Shown here one piece after another: positions 40,789 through 51,413 of a stretch of 64,000 nt of DNA (positions are counted from its first letter, which is position 1; each line of letters opens with the position of its first letter). The notes beneath the pieces were generated by a model. That model searched no databases. It was not told where the DNA came from and saw only the letters and a program-made list of their open reading frames with translations. The DNA is from [Mycobacterium] zoologicum (lineage in GTDB: Bacteria > Actinomycetota > Actinomycetes > Mycobacteriales > Mycobacteriaceae): positions 1,580,147-1,644,146 of the forward strand of contig NZ_CP083985.1 in assembly GCF_020172665.1 (NCBI RefSeq). Direction: 5' to 3'. A program made the translations under genes and the position numbers.

Positions 40789-42045
40789 ATGCCCGACACG
40801 TCACGTGAGCTCGATGTCGTCGTCTACGGGGCGACCGGATTCGCCGGGAAGCTGACCGTCGAATACCTGTCCCGCGCCGCAGGCGGCGTCCGGATCGGCC
40901 TGGCGGGCCGCTCGGCTGACCGGTTGCGCGCGATCAGAGATTCCCTCGGCCCAGCGGCGCAGGACTGGCCGATCGTGGTCGCCGACGCCGACAAGCCCGA
41001 GACACTGGACGCGATGGCGGCCCGTACCCGGGTGGTCATCACCACCGTCGGCCCCTACACCCGCTACGGCATGCCTCTGGTCGCCGCCTGCGCGGCCGCC
41101 GGCACCGACTACGTCGATCTCACCGGTGAGGCGCTGTTCATGCGAGAGAGCATCGACCTCTACCACAAGCAGGCCGCCGACAACGGGGCCCGGATCGTGC
41201 ACGCCTGCGGCTTCGACTCGATTCCATCGGACATGAGCGTGTACGCCCTTTATCGGGCGGTCCGCGACGACGACGCCGGCGAGTTGCTCGACACCGACTA
41301 CGTTGTGCGGAGCTTCTCCGGTGGGGTGTCCGGCGGCACCCTCGCCACGATGATCGAGGTTCTGACCACCGCCGCCAACGATCCGGACGCCCGACGCGAA
41401 ATGTTCGACCCTTACACGCTCAGTTCCGATCGTCCCGCCGAACCCCGATTGGGCCCCGAACCGGACCTGTCCTGGCGCCGGGGCCGCGACATCGCACCCG
41501 AACTGGACGGAATCTGGACCGCCGGCTTCGCGATGGCGCCCGTCAACACCCGCATCGTGCGGCGCAGCAACGGACTGCTGGACTGGGCGTACGGACGTCG
41601 TTTCCGCTATTCCGAGCACATGAGCGTCGGCTCGTCGGCCGCGGCACCTGCGCTGTCTGGATTGGCGACCGGGATAGGCAAGGTGGCGTTCGGGCTCGGG
41701 GGCTACATTCTCCGGCTGGTGCCGACCGGACTGTTGGAACGGGCATTGCCCAAGCCGGGAACCGGTCCGAGCCGGCGCCGCCGGGAGAACGGCCACTACC
41801 GCATCGAGACATACACCACCACCAGCACCGGGGCCCGCTACCGGGCCGTCATGGCGCAGCAGGGCGACCCCGGTTACCAGGCCACCGCGGTGTTGCTGGG
41901 AGAGAGCGCCCTGGCGCTGGCGTGCAACCGCGACCTGCTCTCCGAGCACCTCGGTGTACTCACCCCGGCTGCAGCGATGGGCGACGCCCTGCTGGTCAGG
42001 CTGCCAGCCGCCGGGGTGAGGCTGGAAGTGTCCCGGCTGAACTGA
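40789..42045 (+). CDS. Trans-acting enoyl reductase-like, saccharopine dehydrogenase family
   Basis: 418 residues from ATG 40789. VVVYGATGFAGKLTVEYL is a Rossmann NAD(P)-binding start, followed by VVITTVGPYTRYGMPLVAAC and CGFDSIPSDMSVYAL. Length and sequence fit the mycobacterial Rv2449c/Rv2953 family. Rv2953 is a trans-acting enoyl reductase in phthiocerol and phenolphthiocerol synthesis; the Rv2449c paralogue has no firm assignment that I know of. It is cytosolic or membrane-associated, with one hydrophobic stretch near residue 290. Monocistronic between a terminator and the DUF937 gene. Confidence 0.82.
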   Translation: MPDTSRELDVVVYGATGFAGKLTVEYLSRAAGGVRIGLAGRSADRLRAIRDSLGPAAQDWPIVVADADKPETLDAMAARTRVVITTVGPYTRYGMPLVAACAAAGTDYVDLTGEALFMRESIDLYHKQAADNGARIVHACGFDSIPSDMSVYALYRAVRDDDAGELLDTDYVVRSFSGGVSGGTLATMIEVLTTAANDPDARREMFDPYTLSSDRPAEPRLGPEPDLSWRRGRDIAPELDGIWTAGFAMAPVNTRIVRRSNGLLDWAYGRRFRYSEHMSVGSSAAAPALSGLATGIGKVAFGLGGYILRLVPTGLLERALPKPGTGPSRRRRENGHYRIETYTTTSTGARYRAVMAQQGDPGYQATAVLLGESALALACNRDLLSEHLGVLTPAAAMGDALLVRLPAAGVRLEVSRLN

Positions 42046-42134
42046 CGGACCGAATCGACCGGTGCCCTGCGGCTGGTCTTTCCGCTAGTGTCGTTTTCGA
42101 CCGCTGCCACAGCAGCACACAGCAACGAAGGTGG

Positions 42135-42734
42135 ATGAAAACCATGGCCGGCCTCGACGATCTCTTCGCGCAGATCCCCATTCAGGACATTGCCAACCAG
42201 CTCGGTGCCGACTCAGGGGAAGTGGACAACACCATCCGCACCCTGGTGCCGGTGCTCGTCGGCGGCCTGAGCGAGCACGCTCAAGACCCGGGTCAGGCCG
42301 ACAACATCGCCAACGCCGCCAACACTTTCGCGGCTCAGGGACTGTTGGACAACGCTCTGGGCGCCAGCCACTCCGAGGGCCAGCAGCTGATCTCGACGAT
42401 CTTCGGTGGCAACGACACCAACCAGGTCGCCTCGGCACTCTCGGGCGCCGGCGCGGGCAACAACGACCTGCTGCAGAAGTTGCTGCCGATCCTCGCCCCG
42501 ATCGTGCTCGCCTACATCGGCAAGCAGCTGACCGGGAACAAGGCCGAGCCGGCACAGCAGCAGGCCTCCGGCGGCGGCCTCGGCGACGTGCTGGGCGGCA
42601 TCCTCGGTGGCATGGCCGGTGGTGGCGGTGCCAAGAACCAGTCGATGGGCAGCATCCTGGGCAACATGCTCGGCGGCAAGACCGGCGGCGCCATCGGCGA
42701 CATCCTCGGCGGATTGCTGGGCGGCAAGAAGTAG
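42135..42734 (+). CDS. DUF937 domain protein with Gly-rich tail
   Basis: 199 residues from ATG 42135 (ATG 42144 also possible), AAGGTGG upstream. Residues about 5-145 are the helical DUF937 domain (LFAQIPIQDIANQLGADSG, LVPVLVGGLSEHAQDP, LLQKLLPILAPIVLAYIGKQ). The tail alternates Gly with hydrophobics (LGGILGGMAGGGG, IGDILGGLLGGKK), a pattern seen in YidB-like proteins. Function unknown. No signal peptide seen. A strong terminator follows directly. Confidence 0.8.
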   Translation: MKTMAGLDDLFAQIPIQDIANQLGADSGEVDNTIRTLVPVLVGGLSEHAQDPGQADNIANAANTFAAQGLLDNALGASHSEGQQLISTIFGGNDTNQVASALSGAGAGNNDLLQKLLPILAPIVLAYIGKQLTGNKAEPAQQQASGGGLGDVLGGILGGMAGGGGAKNQSMGSILGNMLGGKTGGAIGDILGGLLGGKK

Positions 42735-42745
42735 CAACCCCTCGC

Positions 42746-42777
42746 AAAGCCCCCGGACCGCCCGGTCCGGGGGCTTT
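42746..42777 (+). terminator. Hairpin terminator between DUF937 gene and valS
   Basis: Perfect 14-bp arms AAAGCCCCCGGACC (42746-42759) and GGTCCGGGGGCTTT (42764-42777) with a GCCC loop, starting 12 bp after the stop and ending in CTTT. It separates the gene from the valS operon. Confidence 0.85.
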
Positions 42778-42812
42778 CGCGTCGTATCGGCGGGCCTTCC
42801 TAGAATTGACCG

Positions 42813-45467
42813 GTGACCGACACCCCCATCGCCGCCGATCCCGAACACCTGCCCAAATCCTGGGAGCCGGGTGCGGTAGAGGACGCGATCTACCAGCGCT
42901 GGGTGGACGCCGGTTACTTCACGGCCGACCCGGCCAGCGCCAAGCCGGGCTACTCGATCGTGCTGCCGCCGCCGAACGTCACCGGCAGCCTGCACATGGG
43001 TCACGCGATGGATCACACGCTGATGGACGCGTTGACCCGGCGCAAGCGGATGCAGGGCTATGAGGTGTTGTGGCTGCCGGGCATGGACCATGCCGGCATC
43101 GCCACCCAGAGTGTGGTGGAGCGGCGCCTGGCCGCCGTCGGCCAGACCAAGGAAGAGCTGGGCCGCGAACGCTTCGTCGAGCAGGTCTGGGACTGGAAGC
43201 GTGAGTCCGGCGGCACCATCGGCACCCAGATGCGCCGGATCGGCGACGGGGTGGACTGGAGCCGCGAGCGGTTCACCATGGACGACCGGCTGTCGCGGGC
43301 GGTCCGCACCATCTTCAAACGGCTCTACGACGCCGGTCTGATCTACCAGGCGGAGCGGCTGGTGAACTGGTCGCCGGTGCTCCAGACCGCGATCAGCGAC
43401 CTCGAGGTCAAATACTCCGACATCGAAGGCGAACTGGTGTCGTTCCGGTACGGCTCGCTAGACGACTCGCAACCCCACATCGTGGTGGCCACCACCCGGC
43501 TGGAGACCATGCTCGGCGACACCGCAATCGCGGTGCACCCCGACGACGACCGCTACCGCGACCTGGTCGGAACCAGCTTGGCGCACCCGTTCCTGGCCAC
43601 CGAGATCGTGGTGGTCGCCGACTCCCACGTCGACCCCGAATTCGGAACCGGCGCAGTCAAAGTCACGCCGGCTCACGATCCCAACGACTTTGAGATCGGG
43701 CTCCGTCACCAGCTGGCGATGCCGACGATCCTGGACCCCAAGGGCCGGATCACCGGCACCGGAACACAGTTCGACGGGATGGACCGCTTCGAGGCGCGGG
43801 TCGCGGTGCGCGAGGCGCTGGCCGCCGAAGGTCGCATCGTGGCAGAGAAGCGGCCCTATGTGCACAGCGTCGGGCATTCCGAGCGCAGTGGTGAGGTGAT
43901 CGAACCGCGGCTGTCCATGCAGTGGTGGGTCGACGTCTCCTCGCTGGCCAAGGCTGCCGGCGATGCGGTCCGCGACGGCCACACCGTCATTCACCCCAAG
44001 AGTCTGGAGCCGCGCTGGTTCGGCTGGGTCGACGACATGCACGACTGGTGTATCTCCCGCCAGCTCTGGTGGGGGCACCGCATCCCGATCTGGCATGGGC
44101 CCAACGGCGAGAAGGTGTGCGTCGGCCCGGATGAGACCCCGCCGCAGGGGTGGCAGCAGGACCCTGACGTGCTGGACACCTGGTTCTCCTCGGCGTTGTG
44201 GCCGTTCTCCACGATGGGCTGGCCCGACCGTACCCCTGAGATCGAGAAGTTCTATCCGACTTCGGTTCTGGTCACCGGCTACGACATCCTGTTCTTCTGG
44301 GTGGCCCGGATGATGATGTTCGGCACCTTCGTCGGGGACGACGAGGCGATTACCCTGGGCGGCACCCGCGCGCCGCAGGTGCCATTTCGGGATGTCTTCC
44401 TGCACGGCCTGATTCGCGATGAACACGGCAGCAAGATGAGCAAGTCCAAAGGCAACGGTATCGACCCGCTGGACTGGGTGGACAGCTTCGGCGCCGACGC
44501 CCTGCGGTTCACTCTGGCCCGCGGGGCCAGCCCCGGCAGCGACCTGTCCATTGGCGAGGATCATGCGCGCGCATCGCGCAACTTCGTCACCAAGTTGTTC
44601 AATGCGACCCGCTTCGCGCTGCTCAACGGCGCTCGGCCGGCGCCACTGCCGCAGTCCGATGAGCTGACCGATGCCGACCGGTGGATTATCGGCCGATTGG
44701 AAGAGGTTCGCGCCGAGGTGGATTCGGCGTTCGACAGCTACGAGTTCGGGCGTGCCTGCGAGGCGCTGTACCACTTCGCCTGGGACGAGTTCTGCGACTG
44801 GTACGTCGAGTTGGCCAAAACCCAACTGGGGCAGGGGTACACCCACACCACCGCGGTTCTGGCGGCGGTGCTCGACACCCTGCTGCGGCTGTTGCACCCG
44901 GTGATCCCGTTCGTCACCGAGACCCTGTGGCAAGAGCTCACCGGCGAGGAGTCCCTGGTGATCGCCGACTGGCCGTCGTCGTCCGGCGTCGCCTTGGACC
45001 GGGTTGCCGCGCAACGGATCACCGACATGCAGAAGCTGGTGACCGAGGTGCGTCGCTTCCGCAGCGATCAGGGCCTGCGGGACCGGCAGCGGGTTCCGGC
45101 CCGGTTGACCGGTATCGACGAGGCCGATCTGGCCAGCCAGGTGGCCGCGGTGGCTTCCCAGGCATGGCTCACCGAGCCCGGCGCGGACTTCGCGCCGTCG
45201 GCCACCGTCGAGGTGCGCCTGGGCGGAGGCACCGTGGTGGTGGAACTGGACACCTCCGGCACCGTCGACGTCGCAGCCGAGCGCCGGCGGCTGGAGAAGG
45301 ATCTGGCGACCGCGCAGAAGGAGCTCGCCGCCACCTCGGCGAAACTGGGCAACGCGGAGTTCCTCGGCAAGGCGCCCGAAGCGGTGGTGGACAAGATCCG
45401 GGCCCGCCAGCAGCTGGCCGGCGACGAAGTGGAGCGGATCACCGCTCGTCTTGCGGGCCTGGCGTGA
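42813..45467 (+). CDS. valS: Valyl-tRNA synthetase
   Basis: 884 residues from GTG 42813. Class I signatures: [16 protein letters not shown] (HMGH at 61-64) and SKMSKSKGN (KMSKS at 541-545). The CP1 editing domain, an anticodon-binding domain ([17 protein letters not shown]) and a C-terminal coiled coil (from about 815, [17 protein letters not shown]) are complete. It charges tRNA-Val. It overlaps folC by 4 bp (GTGA), starting the valS-folC-DUF4233-ndk run. Confidence 0.98.
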   Translation: MTDTPIAADPEHLPKSWEPGAVEDAIYQRWVDAGYFTADPASAKPGYSIVLPPPNVTGSLHMGHAMDHTLMDALTRRKRMQGYEVLWLPGMDHAGIATQSVVERRLAAVGQTKEELGRERFVEQVWDWKRESGGTIGTQMRRIGDGVDWSRERFTMDDRLSRAVRTIFKRLYDAGLIYQAERLVNWSPVLQTAISDLEVKYSDIEGELVSFRYGSLDDSQPHIVVATTRLETMLGDTAIAVHPDDDRYRDLVGTSLAHPFLATEIVVVADSHVDPEFGTGAVKVTPAHDPNDFEIGLRHQLAMPTILDPKGRITGTGTQFDGMDRFEARVAVREALAAEGRIVAEKRPYVHSVGHSERSGEVIEPRLSMQWWVDVSSLAKAAGDAVRDGHTVIHPKSLEPRWFGWVDDMHDWCISRQLWWGHRIPIWHGPNGEKVCVGPDETPPQGWQQDPDVLDTWFSSALWPFSTMGWPDRTPEIEKFYPTSVLVTGYDILFFWVARMMMFGTFVGDDEAITLGGTRAPQVPFRDVFLHGLIRDEHGSKMSKSKGNGIDPLDWVDSFGADALRFTLARGASPGSDLSIGEDHARASRNFVTKLFNATRFALLNGARPAPLPQSDELTDADRWIIGRLEEVRAEVDSAFDSYEFGRACEALYHFAWDEFCDWYVELAKTQLGQGYTHTTAVLAAVLDTLLRLLHPVIPFVTETLWQELTGEESLVIADWPSSSGVALDRVAAQRITDMQKLVTEVRRFRSDQGLRDRQRVPARLTGIDEADLASQVAAVASQAWLTEPGADFAPSATVEVRLGGGTVVVELDTSGTVDVAAERRRLEKDLATAQKELAATSAKLGNAEFLGKAPEAVVDKIRARQQLAGDEVERITARLAGLA

Positions 45468-46882
45468 CCGAGCATCCGATCAACACCGGCGAGCCGACCC
45501 CGGACGAGATCGCCGCGCTGCTGCAGGTCGAGCACCTGCTCGACCAGCGGTGGGGCGAGACCACGATCGAGCCGAGCCTGACCCGGATCAACGCGGTGCT
45601 CGAACTGCTGGGCTCCCCGCAGCGCGGCTATCCGTCTATCCACGTCGCGGGCACCAACGGCAAGACGTCGGTGGTGCGGATGATCGACGCGTTGCTCACG
45701 GCGTTCTCCCGCCGCACCGGGCGCACCACCAGCCCGCACCTGCAGTCGGCGGTCGAGCGCATCGCCATCGACGGCCAGCCGATCAGCCCGGCCAAGTACG
45801 TGGAGACCTACGCCGAGATCGAGCCCTTCGTGCAGATGGTCGACGCATCCTCGCAGGAGGACGGGGGACCGGCGATGAGCAAGTTCGAGGTGCTCACCGC
45901 GATGGCGTTCGCAGCCTTCGCCGACGCCCCGGTCGACGTCGCCGTGGTGGAGGTCGGCATGGGTGGGCGCTGGGACGCCACCAACGTCGTCGACGCCCCG
46001 GTGGCGGTGATCACCCCGATCAGCGTTGACCACGTCGAATACCTCGGTGACTCCCTCGCCGGAATCGCCGAGGAGAAGGCCGGCATCATCCACGCCTCCA
46101 CCGATGAGCTGGCCGACACCGTCGCAGTGATCGCCCGCCAGGAACCCGAGGCGATGGAGGTGTTGCTGGCGCAGTCCGTGCGCGCGGACGCGGCTGTGGC
46201 CCGGGAGAATTCGGAGTTCGCCGTTCTCGGCCGCCAGCTCGCGATCGGCGGCCAGATGCTGGAGCTGCAGGGCTTGGGCGGGGTGTACTCGGAGATCTTC
46301 CTACCGCTGCACGGGGAGCATCAGGCCCGCAACGCGGTGCTGGCACTGGCGGCGGTCGAGGCGTTCTTTGGCGCGGGTGCCGACCGGCAGCTCGATGTCG
46401 ACACGGTCCGGGCCGGGTTCGCCGCGGCGCGCAGCCCAGGCCGGCTGGAGCGGATGCGCAGTTCGCCCACGGTGTTCATCGACGCCGCGCATAATCCGGC
46501 CGGCGCCGTCGCCCTGGCCCAGGCGCTGACCGAGGAATTCGGATTCCGGTACCTGGTCGGCGTGGTCAGCGTGTTGGGAGACAAGGACGTCGACGGGATT
46601 CTCGCCGCGCTGGAGCCGGTGTTCGACACGATCGTGGTGACGCACAACGGATCTGGGCGGGCAATGGATGTCGATGCGCTGACCGCGATGGCGGTGCGGC
46701 ACTTCGGTGAGGACCGGGTGGTGACCACCGAGACGCTCGGCGACGGGATCGACGCGGCGACCGCCTTGGTGGACGAGTTCGACTCCGACGGCGAAATCGC
46801 CTCGGGGACAGGCATCGTGATCACCGGCTCGGTGGTCACCGCCGGAGCGGCCCGCACGCTGTTCGGAAGGGACCCGGCATGA
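45464..46882 (+). CDS. folC: Folylpolyglutamate / dihydrofolate synthase
   Basis: 472 residues from GTG 45464, overlapping the valS stop. The Mur-ligase-type P-loop [13 protein letters not shown] (62-69 core), [13 protein letters not shown] and the C-terminal [11 protein letters not shown] are diagnostic. It adds glutamate to dihydropteroate and to folates. The overlap with valS upstream and the 4-bp ATGA overlap with the DUF4233 gene downstream indicate one operon, as in Rv2448c-Rv2445c. Confidence 0.96.
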   Translation: MTEHPINTGEPTPDEIAALLQVEHLLDQRWGETTIEPSLTRINAVLELLGSPQRGYPSIHVAGTNGKTSVVRMIDALLTAFSRRTGRTTSPHLQSAVERIAIDGQPISPAKYVETYAEIEPFVQMVDASSQEDGGPAMSKFEVLTAMAFAAFADAPVDVAVVEVGMGGRWDATNVVDAPVAVITPISVDHVEYLGDSLAGIAEEKAGIIHASTDELADTVAVIARQEPEAMEVLLAQSVRADAAVARENSEFAVLGRQLAIGGQMLELQGLGGVYSEIFLPLHGEHQARNAVLALAAVEAFFGAGADRQLDVDTVRAGFAAARSPGRLERMRSSPTVFIDAAHNPAGAVALAQALTEEFGFRYLVGVVSVLGDKDVDGILAALEPVFDTIVVTHNGSGRAMDVDALTAMAVRHFGEDRVVTTETLGDGIDAATALVDEFDSDGEIASGTGIVITGSVVTAGAARTLFGRDPA

Positions 46883-47229
46883 GCGAACAGGCGCAGACTC
46901 CTGACCCGTGGCGCGGTTTCCGCGGGATCATGGCCCTGACTCTGATCCTGGAGGCCATCGTGGTGCTGTTGGCGCTGCCGGTGGTCAGCATGGTCGGCGG
47001 GGGCCTGACACCGGTGTCGCTGGCCTACCTGCTCGGCCTGGCAGTGGTGCTGTTGCTGCTCTGCGGAATCCAGGGCCGACCGTGGGCGATCTGGGCCAAT
47101 CTGGGCGTGCAGGTCGTCTTGATCGCGGGATTCGCGGTCTATCCGGGTGTCGGCGTGATGGGGCTGGTCTTCGCCGCGGTGTGGGGGCTGATCGCCTATT
47201 TCCGGGCCGAGGTGTTGCGCCGCGGCTGA
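46879..47229 (+). CDS. DUF4233 small membrane protein
   Basis: 116 residues from ATG 46879 (ATGA overlap with folC). Four hydrophobic helices begin with GIMALTLILEAIVVLLALPV, typical of the DUF4233 family that sits between folC and ndk in mycobacteria (Rv2446c). Function unknown; probably an integral cytoplasmic membrane protein. It is coupled to folC translation, and ndk begins 30 bp later. Confidence 0.9.
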   Translation: MSEQAQTPDPWRGFRGIMALTLILEAIVVLLALPVVSMVGGGLTPVSLAYLLGLAVVLLLLCGIQGRPWAIWANLGVQVVLIAGFAVYPGVGVMGLVFAAVWGLIAYFRAEVLRRG

Positions 47230-47259
47230 CCCGCCGGAGTGTTCGGTACGCTGTCGCCC

Positions 47260-47706
47260 GTGACTGAGCGGACTTTGGTGTTGATCAAGCCGGACGGTGT
47301 CAACCGTCGGCTGGTGGGCGAAATCATCAGCCGGATCGAGCGCAAGGGCCTGACGCTGGCCGCGCTGGAGCTGCGGCCGGTGCAGCAGGCGGTGGCCCGC
47401 AAGCACTACGCCGAGCACGACGGCAAGGCGTTCTTCGCCTCGCTGCTGGACTTCATCACCTCCGGGCCGGTCGTTGCCATGGTCGTTGAGGGGGAGCGGG
47501 CGATCGAGGCGTTCCGGCAGCTGGCCGGTGGCACCGACCCGGTCGCCAAGGCCACCCCGGGCACCATCCGCGGTGACTTCGGGCTGGAGACCCAGTACAA
47601 CCTGGTGCACGGTTCGGACTCGCCGGAGTCGGCCGAGCGCGAGATCGCGCTGTGGTTCCCTGACCTGAAGCCGTCGGCTCCGACGTCGCCGATGACGCTG
47701 GCCTGA
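47260..47706 (+). CDS. ndk: Nucleoside diphosphate kinase
   Basis: 148 residues from GTG 47260. [12 protein letters not shown] is the signature start and [12 protein letters not shown] carries the phosphorylated His 117. It equalises NTP/dNTP pools using ATP. It is about 12 residues longer than the M. tuberculosis enzyme (136) because of a C-terminal tail ([13 protein letters not shown]). Upstream in-frame codons to 47239 do not match the family. It is the last gene of the valS-folC run before the rne leader. Confidence 0.97.
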   Translation: MTERTLVLIKPDGVNRRLVGEIISRIERKGLTLAALELRPVQQAVARKHYAEHDGKAFFASLLDFITSGPVVAMVVEGERAIEAFRQLAGGTDPVAKATPGTIRGDFGLETQYNLVHGSDSPESAEREIALWFPDLKPSAPTSPMTLA

Positions 47707-47948
47707 GGCCGGACTTACGGCCTTTCGCACGGACTCGCGCCGTTGTGTGGGATACTGGCCAACGGGTGAACGTCGCCGGATCGGTGTCCGACACCCGAAT
47801 GAAGACTTAGGCGAGTGCGACGGTCGCGCTGAAGTGATGCGGCGCCGATCGCCGGTCCTCATTCAGCCAGGCACCGAGTCGGTTCCACCCGAGCCCCTCG
47901 GAGCGAGACCACTACAAGCCCGGGGAATCGAACCGGGCGAATAACGAG

Positions 47949-47991
47949 AAGCCCTCGCGTGGCCGCGTCGAAATGACGCGCCCGGGGGCTT
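47949..47991 (+). promoter_or_regulatory. Leader hairpin abutting the rne ribosome binding site
   Basis: Outer arms AAGCCC (47949-47954) and GGGCTT (47986-47991) enclose an inner stem CGCGTC/GACGCG (47964-47969 and 47975-47980) with a GAAAT loop. The outer arm ends one base before the GAGGAG (47992-47997) that precedes the rne GTG by 6 bp, so folding or RNase cleavage here could alter rne translation. The 297-bp gap 47707-48003 otherwise shows no gene. Confidence 0.45.
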
Positions 47992-48003
47992 GAGGAGACT
48001 TAC

Positions 48004-50907
48004 GTGTCAGACGGTTCTCTTTTCCAAGGCTTTGAAGGCCCCGCGTCGGACCCCGGCTCGGACCCGGCACCTGCACCGGCCGAGCACCAGGTGCCGGCCG
48101 AGCATGAGGAGCTGCCGGACCGGCTTCGAGTCCACTCGCTGGCGCGGGTCCTGGGCACCACCAGCAAGCGGGTGCTCGATGCCCTGATCGAGCTGGACGG
48201 CCGGACGCGCAGCGCCCAGTCCAGCGTGGACCGCGTCGAGGCGGTTCGGGTCCGTGACCTGCTGGGTTCCACCGATGCCTCGGAAGCCCCGGAGGTGGCG
48301 GAAGGGTCGGCCGAGGTCGCAGACGAACCAGAGTCCCGGCTACTGCTGGAGACCGTCCCGGAAGCCACACCCACCCGGGTGGACTACATGCCGTTGTTCG
48401 TCGCACCCCAGCCGGTCGCCTACCAGCCCCCGATCGTCCGTGAGACCGACGACGACCTCGACGAAGACGACGACGACACCGCCGGCGCAGACACCGACGC
48501 CGACACCGACGACGAGAACGGCGACCGCCCAGCCAACCGCCGGCGCCGCCGGGGACGCCGGGGACGCGGCCGGGGTCGCGGATCCGACGGTTCGGCCGAT
48601 GACGGAACTGATGGCTCTGATGGCGCCGACGACTCCGAAGACGATGTCGCAACCGACTCCGACGAGGCCGGCGACGGCGAGGAGGAAGCTGGCGACGACG
48701 AGAACGGATCGGGCGAGGACGCGGGCAACCGCCGTCGCCGCCGTCGTCGTCGTCGCAAGTCCGGCGCCGGGGACGACGACGACACCGCATCGTCGGACGA
48801 CCCGCCCAATACCGTCGTGCACGAGCGGGCCCCGCGGGCCAAGTCCGGCAAGACCGGCCGCGGTACGGGCGACGACGAGATTCAGGGCATCACCGGCTCG
48901 ACCCGGCTGGAGGCCAAGCGGCAGCGTCGCCGCGACGGCCGTGACGCCGGGCGCCGCCGCCCCCCGATCCTGAGCGAGGCCGAGTTCCTGGCCCGCCGCG
49001 AGGCCGTTGAACGCCGGATGGTCGTTCGGGACCGGGTGCGCACGGAACCGCCGCATCAGGGCGCGCGCTACACCCAGATCGCCGTGCTGGAAGACGGCGT
49101 GATGGTCGAACACTTCGTCACGTCGGCGGCATCGACGTCGCTGGTGGGCAACGTCTACCTGGGCATCGTGCAGAACGTCCTGCCGTCGATGGAGGCCGCG
49201 TTCGTCGACATCGGCCGGGGCCGCAATGGTGTGCTCTACGCCGGTGAGGTCAACTGGGAGGCTGCCGGCCTGGGTGGCGCCAACCGCAAGATCGAGCAGG
49301 CCCTCAAACCTGGCGACTACGTCGTGGTGCAGGTCAGCAAGGACCCGATCGGACACAAGGGTGCCCGGCTGACCACGCAGGTGTCGCTGGCCGGTCGTTA
49401 CCTGGTGTATGTGCCGGGGGCGTCGTCGACCGGGATCAGCCGCAAGCTGCCCGACACCGAGCGGCAGCGGCTGAAGGAGATCCTGCGTGAGGTGGTGCCG
49501 GCCGACGCCGGCGTGATCATCCGCACCGCGTCCGAAGGTGTCAAGGAAGCCGACATCCGCTCCGATGTGGAACGACTCCAGGAGCGCTGGACCCAGATCG
49601 AGGCCACCGCCGCGGAGACCCAGGCCAAGGCCGCCGGCGCCGCCGTCGCGCTCTACGAAGAGCCCGACGTGCTGGTCAAGGTCATCCGGGACCTGTTCAA
49701 CGAGGACTTCTCCGAGCTGGTGGTCTCCGGTGACGACGCCTGGGCGACGATCAACGACTATGTGGGTTCGGTGGCGCCCGAGCTGGTTTCGAAGCTGACC
49801 CAATATCAGGCTCCCGAGGGGCCCGACGGGCAGGCGGGACCGGATGTGTTCGCGGTGCACCGCATCGACGAGCAGCTTGCCAAGGCGATGGACCGCAAGG
49901 TCTGGCTGCCCTCGGGCGGCACGCTGGTGATCGACCGGACCGAGGCCATGACGGTCGTCGACGTCAACACCGGCAAGTTCACCGGCGCCGGGGGCAACCT
50001 CGAGGAGACGGTGACCAAGAACAACCTGGAGGCCGCCGAGGAGATCGTGCGGCAACTGCGGTTGCGCGACATCGGCGGCATCATCGTCGTCGACTTCATC
50101 GACATGGTGCTCGAGTCCAACCGGGACCTGGTGTTGCGCCGGCTGACCGAGGCACTGGGCCGTGACCGCACCCGCCACCAGGTCTCGGAGGTGACTTCGC
50201 TGGGCTTGGTGCAGCTGACCCGTAAACGGCTGGGCACCGGGCTGATCGAGGCGTTCTCGACCAACTGTCAGCACTGCGCCGGGCGCGGAATCATGCTGCA
50301 CGCCGACCCGGTGGATTCGGCCGCTCCGGGCCGCAGGTCGGAGTCGAGCAGCGGCAGCCGTCGCAGTAAGCGCTCCCGCAAGCCCAAGGTCGACGAACCG
50401 GCCGTGGCCAAGGTTCCGGTGCACACCCCCGGTGACCACCCGATGTTCAAGGCGATGGCCGACCGTCACGAGGACGACGAGTCCGAGGACGGCGTCGGGG
50501 TCGAGGGCGAGAGCGCCGACGCCGAGGTGCAGGGCACCGACGCCCGAGCAGGCGTTGACGTCGATCAGCAGGCGGCGTCTGAGGTGGTCGACGACGACCT
50601 GGACGAGGCTGACGACACCGACGAGGTCGACGACTCGGATGAGGATGAGGACGCTGACTCCGACGAGGACGAGGTCGACCTGGACGGCGACGACGACGAA
50701 TTCGACGAGGACCTGGAAGGACTCGACGATGACTCCGATGAGGACGACGACTCCGACGAGGACGATGACTCCGACGAAGACGACGAGGATCACGACGACG
50801 ACGAGGAGTCTGACGAGGAGGCCTGGCCGGCCGCTTCGGCCTATGAGGCCTATCAGCGGCCCCCTCGGCGCCGCGCCGCTGCCCGTCCGGCGGGTCCGCC
50901 CAGCTGA
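48004..50907 (+). CDS. rne: Ribonuclease E/G
   Basis: 967 residues from GTG 48004 after GAGGAG. The first 320 or so residues are disordered, with acidic runs alternating with Arg-rich blocks (RRRRGRRGRGRG, RRRRRRRRR). The catalytic core has an S1 domain (NVYLGIVQNVLPSMEAAFVD), the DNase I-like subdomain with metal-binding Asp residues in VVDVNTGKF and VVDFIDMVL, and the zinc-link motif CQHCAGRG. The last 130 residues are a highly acidic tail with repeated DSDEDD units. It is the essential endonuclease initiating mRNA decay and rRNA processing; the tails probably scaffold RNA and degradosome partners. Confidence 0.96.
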   Translation: MSDGSLFQGFEGPASDPGSDPAPAPAEHQVPAEHEELPDRLRVHSLARVLGTTSKRVLDALIELDGRTRSAQSSVDRVEAVRVRDLLGSTDASEAPEVAEGSAEVADEPESRLLLETVPEATPTRVDYMPLFVAPQPVAYQPPIVRETDDDLDEDDDDTAGADTDADTDDENGDRPANRRRRRGRRGRGRGRGSDGSADDGTDGSDGADDSEDDVATDSDEAGDGEEEAGDDENGSGEDAGNRRRRRRRRRKSGAGDDDDTASSDDPPNTVVHERAPRAKSGKTGRGTGDDEIQGITGSTRLEAKRQRRRDGRDAGRRRPPILSEAEFLARREAVERRMVVRDRVRTEPPHQGARYTQIAVLEDGVMVEHFVTSAASTSLVGNVYLGIVQNVLPSMEAAFVDIGRGRNGVLYAGEVNWEAAGLGGANRKIEQALKPGDYVVVQVSKDPIGHKGARLTTQVSLAGRYLVYVPGASSTGISRKLPDTERQRLKEILREVVPADAGVIIRTASEGVKEADIRSDVERLQERWTQIEATAAETQAKAAGAAVALYEEPDVLVKVIRDLFNEDFSELVVSGDDAWATINDYVGSVAPELVSKLTQYQAPEGPDGQAGPDVFAVHRIDEQLAKAMDRKVWLPSGGTLVIDRTEAMTVVDVNTGKFTGAGGNLEETVTKNNLEAAEEIVRQLRLRDIGGIIVVDFIDMVLESNRDLVLRRLTEALGRDRTRHQVSEVTSLGLVQLTRKRLGTGLIEAFSTNCQHCAGRGIMLHADPVDSAAPGRRSESSSGSRRSKRSRKPKVDEPAVAKVPVHTPGDHPMFKAMADRHEDDESEDGVGVEGESADAEVQGTDARAGVDVDQQAASEVVDDDLDEADDTDEVDDSDEDEDADSDEDEVDLDGDDDEFDEDLEGLDDDSDEDDDSDEDDDSDEDDEDHDDDEESDEEAWPAASAYEAYQRPPRRRAAARPAGPPS

Positions 50908-50929
50908 CAAAGACCCGGAAGAGGCCGGT

Positions 50930-50959
50930 TTGACCCTTTAGTTGCTGGTCAAGTACCCT
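50930..50959 (+). promoter_or_regulatory. Candidate SigA-type promoter of the rplU operon
   Basis: TTGACC (50930-50935), an 18-bp spacer, and TACCCT (50954-50959). It lies 131 bp upstream of the rplU start, in the 183-bp gap after rne. The long leader would suit ribosomal-protein control, but no known L21 leader fold was recognised. Confidence 0.5.
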
Positions 50960-51090
50960 AGACCAGTTGTCTGCAGCCGGGTATCGCCCCGGCCCGGCGG
51001 GCAGAACCCAAACCACCTGCGCAAGTCCCGATGGCGTGCGCTGTGAGCGGCACCCGAGAAGTAACCGAGAAGTAGAGGTAGAGACCAACG

Positions 51091-51402
51091 ATGGCGACGT
51101 ACGCAATCGTCAAGACCGGCGGCAAGCAGTACAAGGTTGCCGTCGGTGACGTGCTCAAGGTCGAGAAGCTCGAATCCGAGCCGGGTGCCTCCGTCTCGCT
51201 GCCGGTCGCGCTGGTCGTGGACGGCAGCACCGTTACCACCGACGCCGCCAAGCTGGCGAAGGTGTCGGTCACCGGTGAGGTGCTCGAGCACACCAAGGGC
51301 CCCAAGATCCGTATCCACAAGTTCAAGAACAAGACCGGCTACCACAAGCGGCAGGGTCACCGTCAGCAGCTGACCGTGCTCAAGGTCACCGGAATCAAGT
51401 AG
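51091..51402 (+). CDS. rplU: 50S ribosomal protein L21
   Basis: 103 residues from ATG 51091. Starts [20 protein letters not shown] and ends in the typical [19 protein letters not shown] and I-K. It binds 23S rRNA domain I beside L20. First gene of the rplU-rpmA-obg-proB transcript; GAAGTAGAGG lies upstream of the start. Length matches the family. Confidence 0.98.
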   Translation: MATYAIVKTGGKQYKVAVGDVLKVEKLESEPGASVSLPVALVVDGSTVTTDAAKLAKVSVTGEVLEHTKGPKIRIHKFKNKTGYHKRQGHRQQLTVLKVTGIK

Positions 51403-51413
51403 GAGCGAACGAG

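Noticed and set aside
50600-50850. Tandem DNA repeat or CRISPR-like array
   Set aside because: The repetition is the acidic Asp/Glu low-complexity tail of RNase E in frame; no spacer structure. No CRISPR array was seen anywhere in the window.
48340-50910. 856-codon minus-strand open frame opposite rne
   Set aside because: Composed of Val/Leu/Gly/His/Asp-biased shadow sequence; rne is clearly the real gene.
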